A stretch of 64,000 nt of DNA, taken from the NCBI RefSeq assembly GCF_019469425.1, contig NZ_CP048272.1, forward strand, positions 620,001 to 684,000. The letters run 5' to 3'. Below the pieces are notes generated by a model. That model was not told where the DNA came from. It was given only the letters and a program-made list of their open reading frames with translations, and did no database searches. The stretch comes from Bifidobacterium asteroides. GTDB lineage: Bacteria > Actinomycetota > Actinomycetes > Actinomycetales > Bifidobacteriaceae. The position numbers and the translations under genes were made by a program. Positions 1 through 10,083 of this stretch are shown here, in pieces; positions within the stretch are counted from its first letter, which is position 1, and every line of letters begins with the position of its first letter.

Positions 1-3000
1 TACCAGGACACCTCCACCACCCAGGCCCTCCTCCTGGCTGCCATCTTCCATCCTGAAGACCGGGCAGGGGAGCCGGACGAAGCACACCCGGTCAGCCAGG
101 ACCGTCCAGGCGGGTGGGATCAGCCCGGTGACCAGGCCCATCCCGATGATTATGCACCCATCCATGGTGGCGACGACCGAAATCAGGCTCGCTCGCATCC
201 ATCCAGGTCGGCCGTGACCGCCGTAGGGGATCCCTTCCAGTCCATATACGCTTGGCGCGGAGCCAGCCCCGGCGCCTTCCGGACCTTCCAGTCCCAGTTC
301 GGGATGCTGTCCGAGAGGCCCTCGGTCCAGGGCGGCCGGATGGGCGGGCTGGCCACCTTCGGCAGACCCGAGGACCAGGAGCCTCTGACTCTCTCCCGCA
401 CCTTCAGGAATTCCAAGGTGGTCCTGCGGGCGGCCAACCTTCTGACGGCCCCGCTCAGGCAGGAGACGAATCGGTTCTCCAGTGCCCGGATGGCCGAGGT
501 CGATGTGGCCCGCCTGAAGGCCAGGGAAGATGCCGACCAGGGGACCATCGGCCTGCTCGGGTACAGCACCATCGGCCAGGAGATCGATGCGGTGGTCAGG
601 TTCGCCCTCCATGCCCGTTCCCGATACGGCAAGCCGGGCGCCGATGGCCGGGGCGAAGACCCTGATGCCCCCCACGTGGCCGTCCTCTTTCGTTCCAAGT
701 CCAGAATGCCCCAGTACCGCCAGGCCTTGGAAGCGGCTGGGCTGACCTGTCAGGTGGTGGGATATTCGGCCCTCTTCGATCTTCCCGAGATCATGGACCT
801 CCTGGCCCTCCTGAGGGTGATCTGCGACCATACCGACAGCAGATCCCTGATGCGTCTCCTGGCTTCCGCTCGGTTCGGCATGAATCCGGCGGATCTGAGC
901 GCCCTGGCCTCCTTGGCTGAGGCCATCAATGCGGACAGTCAGTACCGGGCCCTCCTCCAGGCAGGGTTGGTCCCCGAGACCGAAGAGGGGGAGGCCAGAA
1001 GCGATCTGGTCCGTGAGCACCGGGACCAGGTGCCCAACTCACTCTTCCTGATCGACCTCCTCCTGCGCGACGACCTGGCAGACCTGCTGCGGACCTCCAG
1101 GCTCAGTCCCCGTGGCCGCAATCTGGCAACCCATGCCGCCGAGGTCATACAGGAGGTACAGTCCCAGTCATCCGCCCCGCTCAGGCAGGTCGTCATCGCC
1201 GCCATCCATGCCCTGGACCTGGACATCGACCTGGTCCTTTCCAGGGCCATGGACCAGCCTGACCAGCCCCTGCAACCCAGCCAGGCCAAGACCGGCATCG
1301 AGTCCCTCCTGGACCAGGTGGACACCTATGTCTCCGAGCTTCCTGCCGGTCTGGGGCCCAGCCTGCCCGGGTTCGTGGCCTGGGTGGATGCCATGGTCCA
1401 GAGCCCCGACCTGCCTGATACCGGGATCGACAACCATGCCGATGTGGCCCTGATGACCATCCACCAGGCCAAAGGCCTGGAGTGGGATGCCGTGGCCGTA
1501 GTGGGGCTGGCCCAGAGGGCCTTCCCCAGCAATCAGGGAGACAACCTGAAGATCGAGAAGCGCAAGGGCGGGACATCGGATGTGGGGCGGGACGGTGTGC
1601 CGTCCAATTACCTGAACACGGCTCGCACCTGGCTGGAGAATCCCCAGGCAGTACCCGTTCCGGTCAGGGCGGATGCCATGATTCTGCCCAGGTTCCCCCA
1701 TGACGCCCGGCTCGGGTCCGATCCTGGGGACGACCTTGGCGGTCTGGATCTGCCCGCCTTGGAGGACGAGGCGATAGGCGGGATAAGGGCCACCGGCGTG
1801 GACGAGGATGGGGAGCCCTGCGACTTCATGGGAAGCAGGGGATACTTGCCTCAGAAAGAGGAATACGGAAACCGCTACCACAACGACGAGCGAAGGCTGG
1901 CCTATGTGGCCGTGACCAGGGCCCGGCACGACCTTCTCATGACCTTCAGCGAGAAGGCCAACGACACCAATCCCGCCCTCAACACCCCCCAGGTCGATGC
2001 CGATGCCAAAGCCTCGAACTTCTGGCTGGAACTGGTCGATGGTCTGCGCGGCGATCCGGAAGCCATCAGGCTGGAGCCCATCGCCAGGGACCAGGAGTCC
2101 GACGAGGGGGCTGTCTGCCCGCCGACCCCTCCCGTGGGCCTTCTGCTCGGCCGCGATGCCGGTGCCTACCGGGATGTCCTGGTTCAGGCGCCCCTGGATC
2201 AAGTGGACCAACTGGCAGGCAGACAGGAGCAATCCGACCGGTCCTTCTGGCCGACCGGCCTGGGATCCCGGGTCGGCAGGGCCCTTCGCCGCAGCGCCGA
2301 TTGGGTTGGCCCCGACGCCGATCCAACCGGGACCAGACATGGAGAGGACAGTCTTTACTCCGCTGCGGTCCGGGTGCTGCAGGTGGGCACCGGCCGCCTG
2401 GGGGTCGCCGGGGACCGTCTGGTTACAGACCTGGATGTCCTGCGCCGGGCGGGCCGGGGAATCATCAGCCATGGCGCCCAAAGCGTCACATCCATCCAGG
2501 CGAGGTCCGGAGTGATGGATGCCGCCAGGGAGCGGGACTATTGGGAGGGGCTGGTCAGGCCCGTTCCTCGTGTGGCCTCGCCCTTGGCTCAGGCCGGCAC
2601 CCTCTTCCATGACTGGGCGCAGCGGTTCATTCTGCCGGACCTCCGGGACTCCTCGGGTCTTCTTGATGTGGCGGACCAGGCCGGGGGAGGATCTCCCGAT
2701 GAATCGTCGGTCCCATCCAGTCCGGACGGCTGCCTTGTAGGGTCGGTCGGCCCCTTGGGCCCGGAGGCCCTGGCTGAACGTCGCCGGATGATAGCGGCCC
2801 TGGAGTCGGAAGGGAACGGGATGGACCAGGATGAAAAGACGGCCCATCGCCTCAGGACCTGGGAGCGCCGTCTGGCCGAATCCGATTGGGCCCAGCGGAT
2901 CCCGGCCTGGGTGGAGCGTCCCATTGTGGCCGTCCTGGGCGGCACCATCATCAAAGGCAAGCTTGATGCCGTCTTCCGCGGGGGATTGGACCAGAATGAC

Positions 3001-3270
3001 GGTTCCAAGCTCTACACCATCGTGGACTGGAAGACCGGCGCCAGGCCCAGGACCGCAGAGGAGACCGGAGAGAAACTGGCCCAGCTCGACCTCTATCGGG
3101 TTCTCCTGTCGCGCTTGGAGGGAATCGGCCTGTCGACCATCGACGCCTGCCTTTACTATGTAAGTGAGGCCCAGCCATCCCGGCGGCTCATCAGGGCGAG
3201 GCCCAGGACCCAGGAGGAGATCCTCCAGGGGCTGCGTCGGGGTGCTCCGCAGGAGTCGGATGACGACTGA
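1..3270 (+). CDS. UvrD/RecB-type ATP-dependent DNA helicase-nuclease (5' partial)
   Basis: The frame is open from the first base, so the gene begins outside the window. It opens on YQDTS, the tail of the Walker B DEYQDTS motif. Further superfamily 1 helicase motifs follow: VGDPFQSIYAWRG (motif III, about residue 75), TIHQAKGLEWD (motif V, near base 1460) and AYVAVTRARHDLL (motif VI, near base 1905). The C-terminal part carries a RecB-type PD-(D/E)XK nuclease signature, GKLDAVF then IVDWKTG (bases 2955-3040). This layout is known from the AdnAB and RecB-like double-strand-break resection enzymes of actinobacteria. The partner subunit, expected upstream, is not visible. An internal GTG at 214 is not the real start. 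Confidence 0.93.
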   Translation, partial: YQDTSTTQALLLAAIFHPEDRAGEPDEAHPVSQDRPGGWDQPGDQAHPDDYAPIHGGDDRNQARSHPSRSAVTAVGDPFQSIYAWRGASPGAFRTFQSQFGMLSERPSVQGGRMGGLATFGRPEDQEPLTLSRTFRNSKVVLRAANLLTAPLRQETNRFSSARMAEVDVARLKAREDADQGTIGLLGYSTIGQEIDAVVRFALHARSRYGKPGADGRGEDPDAPHVAVLFRSKSRMPQYRQALEAAGLTCQVVGYSALFDLPEIMDLLALLRVICDHTDSRSLMRLLASARFGMNPADLSALASLAEAINADSQYRALLQAGLVPETEEGEARSDLVREHRDQVPNSLFLIDLLLRDDLADLLRTSRLSPRGRNLATHAAEVIQEVQSQSSAPLRQVVIAAIHALDLDIDLVLSRAMDQPDQPLQPSQAKTGIESLLDQVDTYVSELPAGLGPSLPGFVAWVDAMVQSPDLPDTGIDNHADVALMTIHQAKGLEWDAVAVVGLAQRAFPSNQGDNLKIEKRKGGTSDVGRDGVPSNYLNTARTWLENPQAVPVPVRADAMILPRFPHDARLGSDPGDDLGGLDLPALEDEAIGGIRATGVDEDGEPCDFMGSRGYLPQKEEYGNRYHNDERRLAYVAVTRARHDLLMTFSEKANDTNPALNTPQVDADAKASNFWLELVDGLRGDPEAIRLEPIARDQESDEGAVCPPTPPVGLLLGRDAGAYRDVLVQAPLDQVDQLAGRQEQSDRSFWPTGLGSRVGRALRRSADWVGPDADPTGTRHGEDSLYSAAVRVLQVGTGRLGVAGDRLVTDLDVLRRAGRGIISHGAQSVTSIQARSGVMDAARERDYWEGLVRPVPRVASPLAQAGTLFHDWAQRFILPDLRDSSGLLDVADQAGGGSPDESSVPSSPDGCLVGSVGPLGPEALAERRRMIAALESEGNGMDQDEKTAHRLRTWERRLAESDWAQRIPAWVERPIVAVLGGTIIKGKLDAVFRGGLDQNDGSKLYTIVDWKTGARPRTAEETGEKLAQLDLYRVLLSRLEGIGLSTIDACLYYVSEAQPSRRLIRARPRTQEEILQGLRRGAPQESDDD

Positions 3271-3471
3271 ACCGGCAGAGCGGGCCCAGCAGACGGAATG
3301 ACAGGAACGGGACACAGACCGACATGCCATGCATGGGTCGGTATGGTCCCTGGCAGACCCCGCTCCCTTAGGTGGCGATGGGCGCCCTTGAACAGGTATA
3401 CGGTGACCGGAGAAGCCGGGGCGGTCTGGTTCGCCCCTGCCTCGAGTCATCGTTAGACGGAGCAACACGAG

Positions 3472-4227
3472 ATGACACAGTTCGACCTGGTCGACAGAGG
3501 CCAGTCCAACCGGCAGATTCCCTCGATACGACCCATGATCTGGGGCGATATGCCCGATCTGGTCAAGGAGTTCGACAGGACATGGAAAGTGAAGGAGGAC
3601 AAGGAGGGCAGGATCTCACAACTGAGTGCCGAGCACTTCGTCCTGGACTATCTGACCCAGACCACGCGGGCCCGCATCGCCTGCGTGGGCGGGCGGTTCA
3701 TGGGAGTCACCCTGCTCCGGGAGGGACGTGGGCCGCTCAGCTTTCCCAAGGCCCAGGCCTGCCTGGATTCCGTTGATGCCACCCTGCATTCGACTCCTCT
3801 GGGCAGGAAGACCTTGGCCAGTGCGCGGCACTGGCAGGCCACCGAGGTGTGCCTGGAAGAGGAGACCGGACTGGCCACTCCGCCCCAGGCCGAGCTGAAG
3901 CTCTTCCTGGTCAGCGACAAGGCACGTGGTCATGGCATCGGGCGGTTGCTCTGGCAGGACACCCTGAACCATCTCGACCGGGAAGGGATCGCTGATTTCT
4001 ACCTCCATACCGACTCCTCCTGCGATGTGGGCTACTACGACCATCAGGGCATGACCCGCCTGGCCGAGCTCAGGGGCGAGGACTATGCGGCCTTTTCCCA
4101 GCAGGCCGGTGTCGATTCGCGGATTGGTTGCCAGGGGGGCGATGCGACTTTCTTCGAAGGGATCGACGACATTTTCGTCTACGGCGGCAGGGTTCGTGAA
4201 CAGCTGGAGAGGAGCAGGCGGTCATGA
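3472..4227 (+). CDS. GNAT family N-acetyltransferase
   Basis: The protein has 251 residues. The acetyl-CoA loop of the GNAT fold is seen as KLFLVSDKARGHGIGRLLWQ (about residues 142-161), matching the Q/RxxGxG/A signature with the preceding beta strand. It is followed by FYLHTDSSCDVGYYDHQGM, the typical strand and aromatic segment near the C-terminus. The substrate cannot be told. It overlaps the next gene, an MFS transporter, by the four bases ATGA, so the two are probably translated together; acetylation and export of the same small molecule is possible but is inference. The roughly 200 bases upstream hold no gene. Confidence 0.85.
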   Translation: MTQFDLVDRGQSNRQIPSIRPMIWGDMPDLVKEFDRTWKVKEDKEGRISQLSAEHFVLDYLTQTTRARIACVGGRFMGVTLLREGRGPLSFPKAQACLDSVDATLHSTPLGRKTLASARHWQATEVCLEEETGLATPPQAELKLFLVSDKARGHGIGRLLWQDTLNHLDREGIADFYLHTDSSCDVGYYDHQGMTRLAELRGEDYAAFSQQAGVDSRIGCQGGDATFFEGIDDIFVYGGRVREQLERSRRS

Positions 4228-5525
4228 AGGAATCCCGTTCGCCCTTCCTCCGGCTCTTCGCCTACCCTGATGCGGCGGGCTTCTGCCTGGCGGCGGTCCT
4301 GGCCCGCCTCCCCCTGGGGATGATGGGTCTGGGTATCGTACTGGCTCTGAACAACATCTATGACAACTGGACCTCTGCCGGCCTGATGAGCGCGGTCTAC
4401 ACCCTCAGCGCCGCCCTGGTCACTCCGGTCTATGCCCGACTCTTCGACCGGTTCGGCCAGCGCCGGGTCGGTCTGGTCGCCCTCCTGGTCCAGACTCTGG
4501 CCATCCTGGGATTCGCCTTCGCGGCCATGTGGAAGGTCCCTCTGGGCGTCCTCTTCGTTCTTGCGGCCCTGATGGGGCTGACCCAGTTCGCCTTCGGGGC
4601 CCTGGTCCGCACACGCTGGGCCTGGGTTCTGCGCGACGACAGGACCAATCTGCTCAACACGGCCTATGCCTTGGAGTCAGGCCTGGATGAATGCGTCTTC
4701 ATTCTGGGGCCCATCCTCTCCGCCTATCTGGCCACCTCGGTCAGCCCTGTATCCCAGCTCTTTCTGCCTGCTGCAGCCCTGCTCGTCGGCGGATTGGCCT
4801 TCTTCTCCATGCGATCCACCGAGCCTCCCGCCATCGTCAAAGCGGTATCCGCCACCACCAGGGCCGCCGACCACTCACCGGTCGATGATGGCGGCAGCGT
4901 CCGCCCCGAGGATTCGAACGGAAGGCGAGGGTCCCTGTCGGCCCTGGCATACCCCGGCATCCTCCTGCTTTTCGTGATTTTCATCGTCTTCAACATGAGC
5001 TTCTCAGCCGTGGACGTGTCGGTGACTGCCCTGACCAAGGCCATGGGCAGGGAAGGAGCTGTCGGCATCCAGCTGGCCCTCTTCGCCTTGGGATCCCTCT
5101 GTGGCGCTATGATCTTCGGATCGGTCAAGCTCAAAGGGTCCCGGTGGCGGTATCTGGCGTTTTTCCTGGCTCTTCTGACCGTCGGCTATGTGGTCTTCAG
5201 GCTGGTCATGGACAACCTGGTCCTTCTGGGTGTGGCCGAGGTCTTCTCGGGCCTGTGCGTCTCTCCCATCTTCGCCACAGGCAATCTGATCGTCCGGGAG
5301 AGCGTAGACCCCCATGCTCTGACCGAAGGCCTTTCCTGGCTCTCCACTGGCGGATCCGTCGGAACCTCTCTGGGCTCGACCCTGGCTGGCATTGCCCTGG
5401 ACAGGTTCGGCCCCCATGGCGGCATGACCATCCCGGCCATCGTTACCTGTTGCGCCATACCCTTGGCGCTTCTGGGATGGGCCAAGAGCTGGGGGTCCGT
5501 GGATCCGGCGAACGGGCGTAGATGA
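4224..5525 (+). CDS. MFS transporter
   Basis: A 433-residue membrane protein with the twelve hydrophobic segments of the major facilitator superfamily. A cytoplasmic loop of the form RLFDRFGQRRVG (about residues 72-83) matches the conserved MFS loop 2-3 motif. A long polar central loop (about residues 203-240) separates the two six-helix halves. It starts inside the stop codon of the upstream acetyltransferase (ATGA), so it is probably in one operon with it. The substrate is unknown; the family assignment is secure and any drug-efflux role would be a guess. Confidence 0.88.
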   Translation: MKESRSPFLRLFAYPDAAGFCLAAVLARLPLGMMGLGIVLALNNIYDNWTSAGLMSAVYTLSAALVTPVYARLFDRFGQRRVGLVALLVQTLAILGFAFAAMWKVPLGVLFVLAALMGLTQFAFGALVRTRWAWVLRDDRTNLLNTAYALESGLDECVFILGPILSAYLATSVSPVSQLFLPAAALLVGGLAFFSMRSTEPPAIVKAVSATTRAADHSPVDDGGSVRPEDSNGRRGSLSALAYPGILLLFVIFIVFNMSFSAVDVSVTALTKAMGREGAVGIQLALFALGSLCGAMIFGSVKLKGSRWRYLAFFLALLTVGYVVFRLVMDNLVLLGVAEVFSGLCVSPIFATGNLIVRESVDPHALTEGLSWLSTGGSVGTSLGSTLAGIALDRFGPHGGMTIPAIVTCCAIPLALLGWAKSWGSVDPANGRR

Positions 5526-5671
5526 ATTAGGCCAGCTGGTTCCAGCCCCGTCCCTGACTCGAACATGGATGCCTTTCGCGAAGCTCCCCTTTCCGGCGGG
5601 TGGAAGGGGATGTGTCTGTCACCCTAGAATGAAGATGAAGACACAAGTCAGGATGAATCACGGAGGTGGGT

Positions 5672-6424
5672 ATGATCAGGGTTGCAGTCATAGGGGCCGC
5701 GGGTCGCATGGGGTCCAGCGTTGTCCGGGCCCTGAGCGAGGCGGACGACATGACCCTCTCGGTTGCTGTCGATAATCATGATGGTCTGGAGGGGATCACC
5801 CCTGACAACACCGATGTGGCCGTTGAATTCACTGTGCCCCAGGCTTCTGTCGGCAACGTCGTGGCCTTGATCGGGCGTGGGATTGATCTGGTGGTAGGTA
5901 CGACCGGCTGGACCGATGACCGGCTGGAGCTTGTTCGACAGTCTCTCAGAGAAGCCCCTCGGAAGGACCAGGCGGTCCTTATCGCACCCAACTTTGCCAT
6001 CTCTGCGGTTCTGGCCGATTATTTCGCAGCCAAGGCTGCAAAATATTTCACCTCGGCAGAAGTGGTCGAACTTCACCATCCTGACAAGGTGGATGCCCCA
6101 TCCGGGACCGCCATCCATACCGCCCAAGCCATCGGCCAGGCCAGACGACAGGCGGGAATGGAACCTATGCCGGACGGCACCAAGGGCGTGTCCGATTCCC
6201 GAGGCCAGGTCATCGACGGGGTGCACGTCCATGCGGTCCGTCTCCAGGGGTTGAACGCCCATGAAGAGGTCCTCCTCGGCAACACCGGTGAGCAGCTGAC
6301 CATCCGCGCAGACAGTTTCGACCGTTCCTCCTTCATGCCTGGCGTGCTTCTGGCCGTCCGGGCCATCGCTGCCGGCGGCCAGCGAGGTCTTATCGTCGGG
6401 CTGGACCATTTTCTCGACCTCTGA
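5672..6424 (+). CDS. dapB: 4-hydroxy-tetrahydrodipicolinate reductase
   Basis: DapB reduces hydroxy-tetrahydrodipicolinate with NAD(P)H in the diaminopimelate/lysine pathway. The N-terminus shows the dinucleotide-binding fold (VAVIGAAGRMGSS). IAPNFAISAVL and VELHHPDKVDAPSGTA carry the catalytic His and the substrate-binding KxDAPSGTA motif. At 250 residues it is of normal length. The ATG at 5672 is preferred over a GTG two codons earlier because GGAGG at 5662-5666 is well spaced for it and overlaps the GTG. dapA, the preceding pathway step, lies about 2.7 kb downstream on the same strand, separated by one reverse-strand gene. Confidence 0.97.
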   Translation: MIRVAVIGAAGRMGSSVVRALSEADDMTLSVAVDNHDGLEGITPDNTDVAVEFTVPQASVGNVVALIGRGIDLVVGTTGWTDDRLELVRQSLREAPRKDQAVLIAPNFAISAVLADYFAAKAAKYFTSAEVVELHHPDKVDAPSGTAIHTAQAIGQARRQAGMEPMPDGTKGVSDSRGQVIDGVHVHAVRLQGLNAHEEVLLGNTGEQLTIRADSFDRSSFMPGVLLAVRAIAAGGQRGLIVGLDHFLDL

Positions 6425-6463
6425 TGACCTCCATGACCAGTCTCAAGCCGTGCGGCTGGGTTC

Positions 6464-8956
6464 TCAGCCGTCCCATTCCGTGGATACTTCGGAAAGCATG
6501 GTCCACGTCTGGGCTGATCCCAGCCCCGGGAGCCTGATTCTCACCGCATCGATGCCCTTGTGGGGGCCGCACTCGAGGCTCAGCCGTATCCCGTCGTCGC
6601 CCAATTCCGTCCTGGACATATGACCGGTAAGCGGCAGCCATGACCCGCCTATCCGCGCTTCGGCGGCGAAGCCGGCCGGGCTCCGTATTCCTGTTGAGGC
6701 ATCGTCAAGGGTCCACAATGAAACCCTGGAGACATCAATAGACCTTGGCGTGTCGAAACGAAGGCTGACCGGTGTGTCCGACGGCCAGCCGGTCAGCAGC
6801 TTCGGCACGAAGGATCCGGTATGGATGCCATCGGTCAGCTTCAGACCGTCATCGGAATACCCATCCTCCGGTCCGGGATTCCTGACCGACCGGTATGCAA
6901 AGCCCAGCTGGCCGCCCTGCCGATTGAAAACCTCTATCTCCGATATCATGGTCCAGGCATTCGTGCCAAGGCGTATATCCAGGTACCTTGCCGTGGCAGG
7001 GAGGCCCGCAGCATCCAAATATCCATCCTGATTGGTGTGCATGACTTCAAGTTCTGACTGACAGGTGGCGCCGGCCTGGATGGGCAGGCCATCGTCATAG
7101 GCGGGCGCATGCCGTCCCGTGACCACGGGCGGGGAAAAAGCCCAGCCGCGGCTGATCGAAGCCGCATCTCCAGCGGCCTGATCCACCAGCACCGGACTGT
7201 CGGAGAACCCGACGTGACCATTCAACGGCCAGTTGACGGCGGCATCCGATCCGCCCTGCGTGTGCACGCGGACCTTGGCGACTTCCCTGGGTGCGCCCAG
7301 GTCCAGTATGATGCCCACCGTACCCGGGTCCGAGTTCCACCCCACGTTCAATCCTGAACTCCATCCTCCACGGGAGATGCGGCCGTCATGGAGTTCCTGT
7401 GCATTCTTGTCGGGGTATGGGCCGGTCTGCGGGGCAGGCGACTCGACGGTCGTGAAGGCGTTGGCCAAACCGTTGACTGTAGTGGCTTCTTGGGAGGCGT
7501 CCGCCAGGACGGCCTGGACCCTGGGCTTTGATACGGCGGAATCGGGGCTGGATTGCAGCACCAGGCGCATCTGTGCAGGAGCAGTTGGCGCCTTCGATTG
7601 GTCTAGCCGCATTATGAACCCCTGGTATCCGTCGGCCAGAGCATCGGGCGCCGTCCGATAGGCCCACCCGAGTTGATTCCATGGTCCGCCTGTGGTCCTG
7701 GTCTCCAGGGTGGCCTTGCCTGTCCAGTGGCGTTCCCCCTCCAGCATCTCGATGCGAATCGCGCCCAGAGTGCTTGGAATGATTTGCGAAGTTTGCAGAA
7801 CAAGCCCTTGAGCTGTCTCCCCGACCTTGCCGGGCTCGGCCTGCATATGCAGGTTCCGGTCAGGTGAGGGGACATCACGTCCAGCGAGGTAGTCGGCAAG
7901 ATGGTCATACACTGCGCGCTGGAGCGGGTTTCGGCTGGTGACTATTCCGCAGGAGCCGAATCCTTCCCCTAGGAAGGCGGCTGAGGCCCCTTCCCGGTAT
8001 CCTGTAGAGATGCCGTAGGCCAGGTACTGATCAGCCATTGCCTGCTCGCTCCTCAGACGAGCACACCCCCTGAATTCCAGCTCGATGCCGAGTCCGTGCG
8101 TTCGTGCCGCCAAGGCTGCGGCTTCGAGTCGGGATGCGTTGACGTCGCCACCGTCAAGCGATGAGCGAAAGGCGTAGGAGGGTTGCATGATGGCCAGATC
8201 GAAACCATCCTCCTTCCAATGATTCCATCCCGCCGCTTTAAAATACGGAATGAACAGGCATCGCAGACCTGCATCGTGGATCCCGTCGGTGTCGCTGGTG
8301 ATCAGATGGTTTTCGAAGGGGGTTATGTCCTCCCTCATTCTGTATAGTCCCCAGAGCTTCAGATGGTCGGCCTGCTTGCGTCTGAATCGATTGCTGACCT
8401 CCGTGGCGAACCAGCGGGTCACGGCACGGCGGTCATCGCCATTTGAGAGGTTTCGGTCTTGGCCTGCAACCATGCCGAACGATGTGATTGCAGGGTTCAT
8501 CCAAGGCATCATGATGATGACCGAACGTTGCCGAACGGGGCTTCCCGGTTCCTGGGCCGCGGCCGAGGCATTCTCCAGCGCGTCGATCGGACCGCCGTCC
8601 ATGAACCACTGATCCAATATGTTCACCCAGTCGTCCAGCTTGGTGCCTCCATAGTCCGTCTGTATGCCGTTGATGGAAAATCGAAGAAGGACCACTGCGT
8701 CGAAGAGGGAATCGCCCGACACCGCCCTGCTCATGGTGTCCTGGCGGTTGAAGAGCGGCTGGACAGAGTCGGGATTCAAGCTGGACTCCGCATATACCAG
8801 GGCTGCATGGTGGAACCCGACCTGGGCGGGATCGGGATACCCGGGAAATGTCTGAGCCTGCCCCCTGGCAGGGGTGAGCCCCAATACGGCGAGGGCAGCC
8901 AGGATGGTCATCCATGCCAGAACCACTCTGATGATGTGATGCTCCGTCTGTTCCAT
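6464..8956 (-). CDS. DUF4855-type secreted protein with discoidin-like domains
   Basis: About 830 residues. The ATG at 8956 has a strong ribosome site (CGGAGGAAAG) and begins a signal peptide: a charged start, then a hydrophobic stretch of about 20 residues ending near ARGQAQT. The first half (roughly residues 40-380) resembles the DUF4855 family, with conserved stretches such as VIIMMPW, LWGLYRMRED and FIPYFKAAGW. Residues from about 500 on contain two discoidin/F5-8C-like beta domains (VRVHTQGGSDAAVNWPLNG; ISEIEVFNRQGG). No sortase signal is visible, so it is probably secreted. Function unknown; carbohydrate binding is inferred from the discoidin-like domains. It sits between dapB and dapA on the opposite strand. 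Confidence 0.75.
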   Translation of the reverse strand: MEQTEHHIIRVVLAWMTILAALAVLGLTPARGQAQTFPGYPDPAQVGFHHAALVYAESSLNPDSVQPLFNRQDTMSRAVSGDSLFDAVVLLRFSINGIQTDYGGTKLDDWVNILDQWFMDGGPIDALENASAAAQEPGSPVRQRSVIIMMPWMNPAITSFGMVAGQDRNLSNGDDRRAVTRWFATEVSNRFRRKQADHLKLWGLYRMREDITPFENHLITSDTDGIHDAGLRCLFIPYFKAAGWNHWKEDGFDLAIMQPSYAFRSSLDGGDVNASRLEAAALAARTHGLGIELEFRGCARLRSEQAMADQYLAYGISTGYREGASAAFLGEGFGSCGIVTSRNPLQRAVYDHLADYLAGRDVPSPDRNLHMQAEPGKVGETAQGLVLQTSQIIPSTLGAIRIEMLEGERHWTGKATLETRTTGGPWNQLGWAYRTAPDALADGYQGFIMRLDQSKAPTAPAQMRLVLQSSPDSAVSKPRVQAVLADASQEATTVNGLANAFTTVESPAPQTGPYPDKNAQELHDGRISRGGWSSGLNVGWNSDPGTVGIILDLGAPREVAKVRVHTQGGSDAAVNWPLNGHVGFSDSPVLVDQAAGDAASISRGWAFSPPVVTGRHAPAYDDGLPIQAGATCQSELEVMHTNQDGYLDAAGLPATARYLDIRLGTNAWTMISEIEVFNRQGGQLGFAYRSVRNPGPEDGYSDDGLKLTDGIHTGSFVPKLLTGWPSDTPVSLRFDTPRSIDVSRVSLWTLDDASTGIRSPAGFAAEARIGGSWLPLTGHMSRTELGDDGIRLSLECGPHKGIDAVRIRLPGLGSAQTWTMLSEVSTEWDG

Positions 8957-9126
8957 CTTTCCTCCGGTTTTGGCTGATAGAAGTCGGTCGATCATCTGGG
9001 CATTCATGGTAGTGGCGTTTACGGCATTGCTAGGGTTACGCTTGGTCTGGCATCGGGGCTGCCCTGACGGGATGGAGGAGGGTGTCGTGAAGGCAATGCG
9101 TCCCTATCTGCAAGTAGCGTTGAAGT

Positions 9127-10032
9127 ATGTCTGAGCTTCACACCCATCTGTTGCCTGATGCCCCTTTCGGACGGGTTGTTCCGGCCATGGTCACGCCTAT
9201 GACCCAGGAGGGGTCCGTGGATTTCGAGACTGCCGGCAATCTGGCGCGCAGGCTGGTCGCCGATGGGGCGGATGGGATTCTGGTGAACGGCACCACCGGC
9301 GAGTCCCCTGTGACTCACATGCAGGAAAAAGTCGATCTGGTAAAAGAGATCAAGGAGTCGGTGGATGTCCCGGTCATCTCGGGTGCCGGTTCCAATGATA
9401 CGGCCCATACGGTGCGTATGGTCGAGAAAATCCAAGAGGCCGGGGCGGATGCCCTGCTGGTGGTGATGCCCTACTATTCCAGGCCCTCTCAGGATGGTGT
9501 GGTGGCCCACTTCAGGTCGGTCAGCCAATCCGCCGAGCGCCCGCTCATCCTGTACGATGTGCCCGGCCGTACCGGTCTGCATGTGGAGTTGGAAACCTAC
9601 CGTCGTCTGAGCGAGCTCAAACATGTGGCGGCCGTCAAGGATGCCACGGGTGATCTGGCCGCGGTGCCACGGAAGCGGCAGGAGACGGGGCTGACCTGGT
9701 ATTCGGGCGATGATGGGCTTTACCTTCCGTTCCTGGCTCTGGGGGCAGCAGGAATCATATCGGTCATGGCCCACGTTGCCAGCGCCCCGATGCAGGCGCT
9801 GGCAACCAGGTTCGACTCGGGCGATCTGGAAGGCGCCCAGCATCTGGCCACCGCTTTGGCACCGCTGGTTCAGGCCCTGAACGGCGACGGCCAGCAGGCG
9901 GTCATGGCCAAGGCTGCGCTGAAGGTCGCCGGTGTCATTGACGAGACTACGATGAGGCTGCCCAACCTGGGGCCCGGCAATGCCCAACTGGCCAAGGCCA
10001 GGAAGGGCATGAAGGCTGCGGGGTTGATCTGA
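9127..10032 (+). CDS. dapA: 4-hydroxy-tetrahydrodipicolinate synthase
   Basis: DapA condenses pyruvate with aspartate semialdehyde, the first committed step to diaminopimelate and lysine. The 301-residue protein has the class I aldolase features of the family: NGTTGESPV near residue 56, the YYSRP tyrosine motif, YDVPGRTG, and the Schiff-base lysine at about residue 171 in AAVKDATGD. The start has no strong Shine-Dalgarno, but the N-terminal length fits other actinobacterial DapA proteins. rnj follows 51 bases later on the same strand, so they are probably cotranscribed. Confidence 0.97.
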   Translation: MSELHTHLLPDAPFGRVVPAMVTPMTQEGSVDFETAGNLARRLVADGADGILVNGTTGESPVTHMQEKVDLVKEIKESVDVPVISGAGSNDTAHTVRMVEKIQEAGADALLVVMPYYSRPSQDGVVAHFRSVSQSAERPLILYDVPGRTGLHVELETYRRLSELKHVAAVKDATGDLAAVPRKRQETGLTWYSGDDGLYLPFLALGAAGIISVMAHVASAPMQALATRFDSGDLEGAQHLATALAPLVQALNGDGQQAVMAKAALKVAGVIDETTMRLPNLGPGNAQLAKARKGMKAAGLI

Positions 10033-10083
10033 ACGGAAGCGAAAACCAAAGCGTCGCCCCTGCACTGAGCAGGGGTACAGATA

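Noticed and set aside
1168-3468. Long reverse-strand open frame opposite the helicase gene
   Set aside because: Caused by GC-biased codon use of the true gene; no family features or ribosome site, and the forward protein has all helicase motifs.
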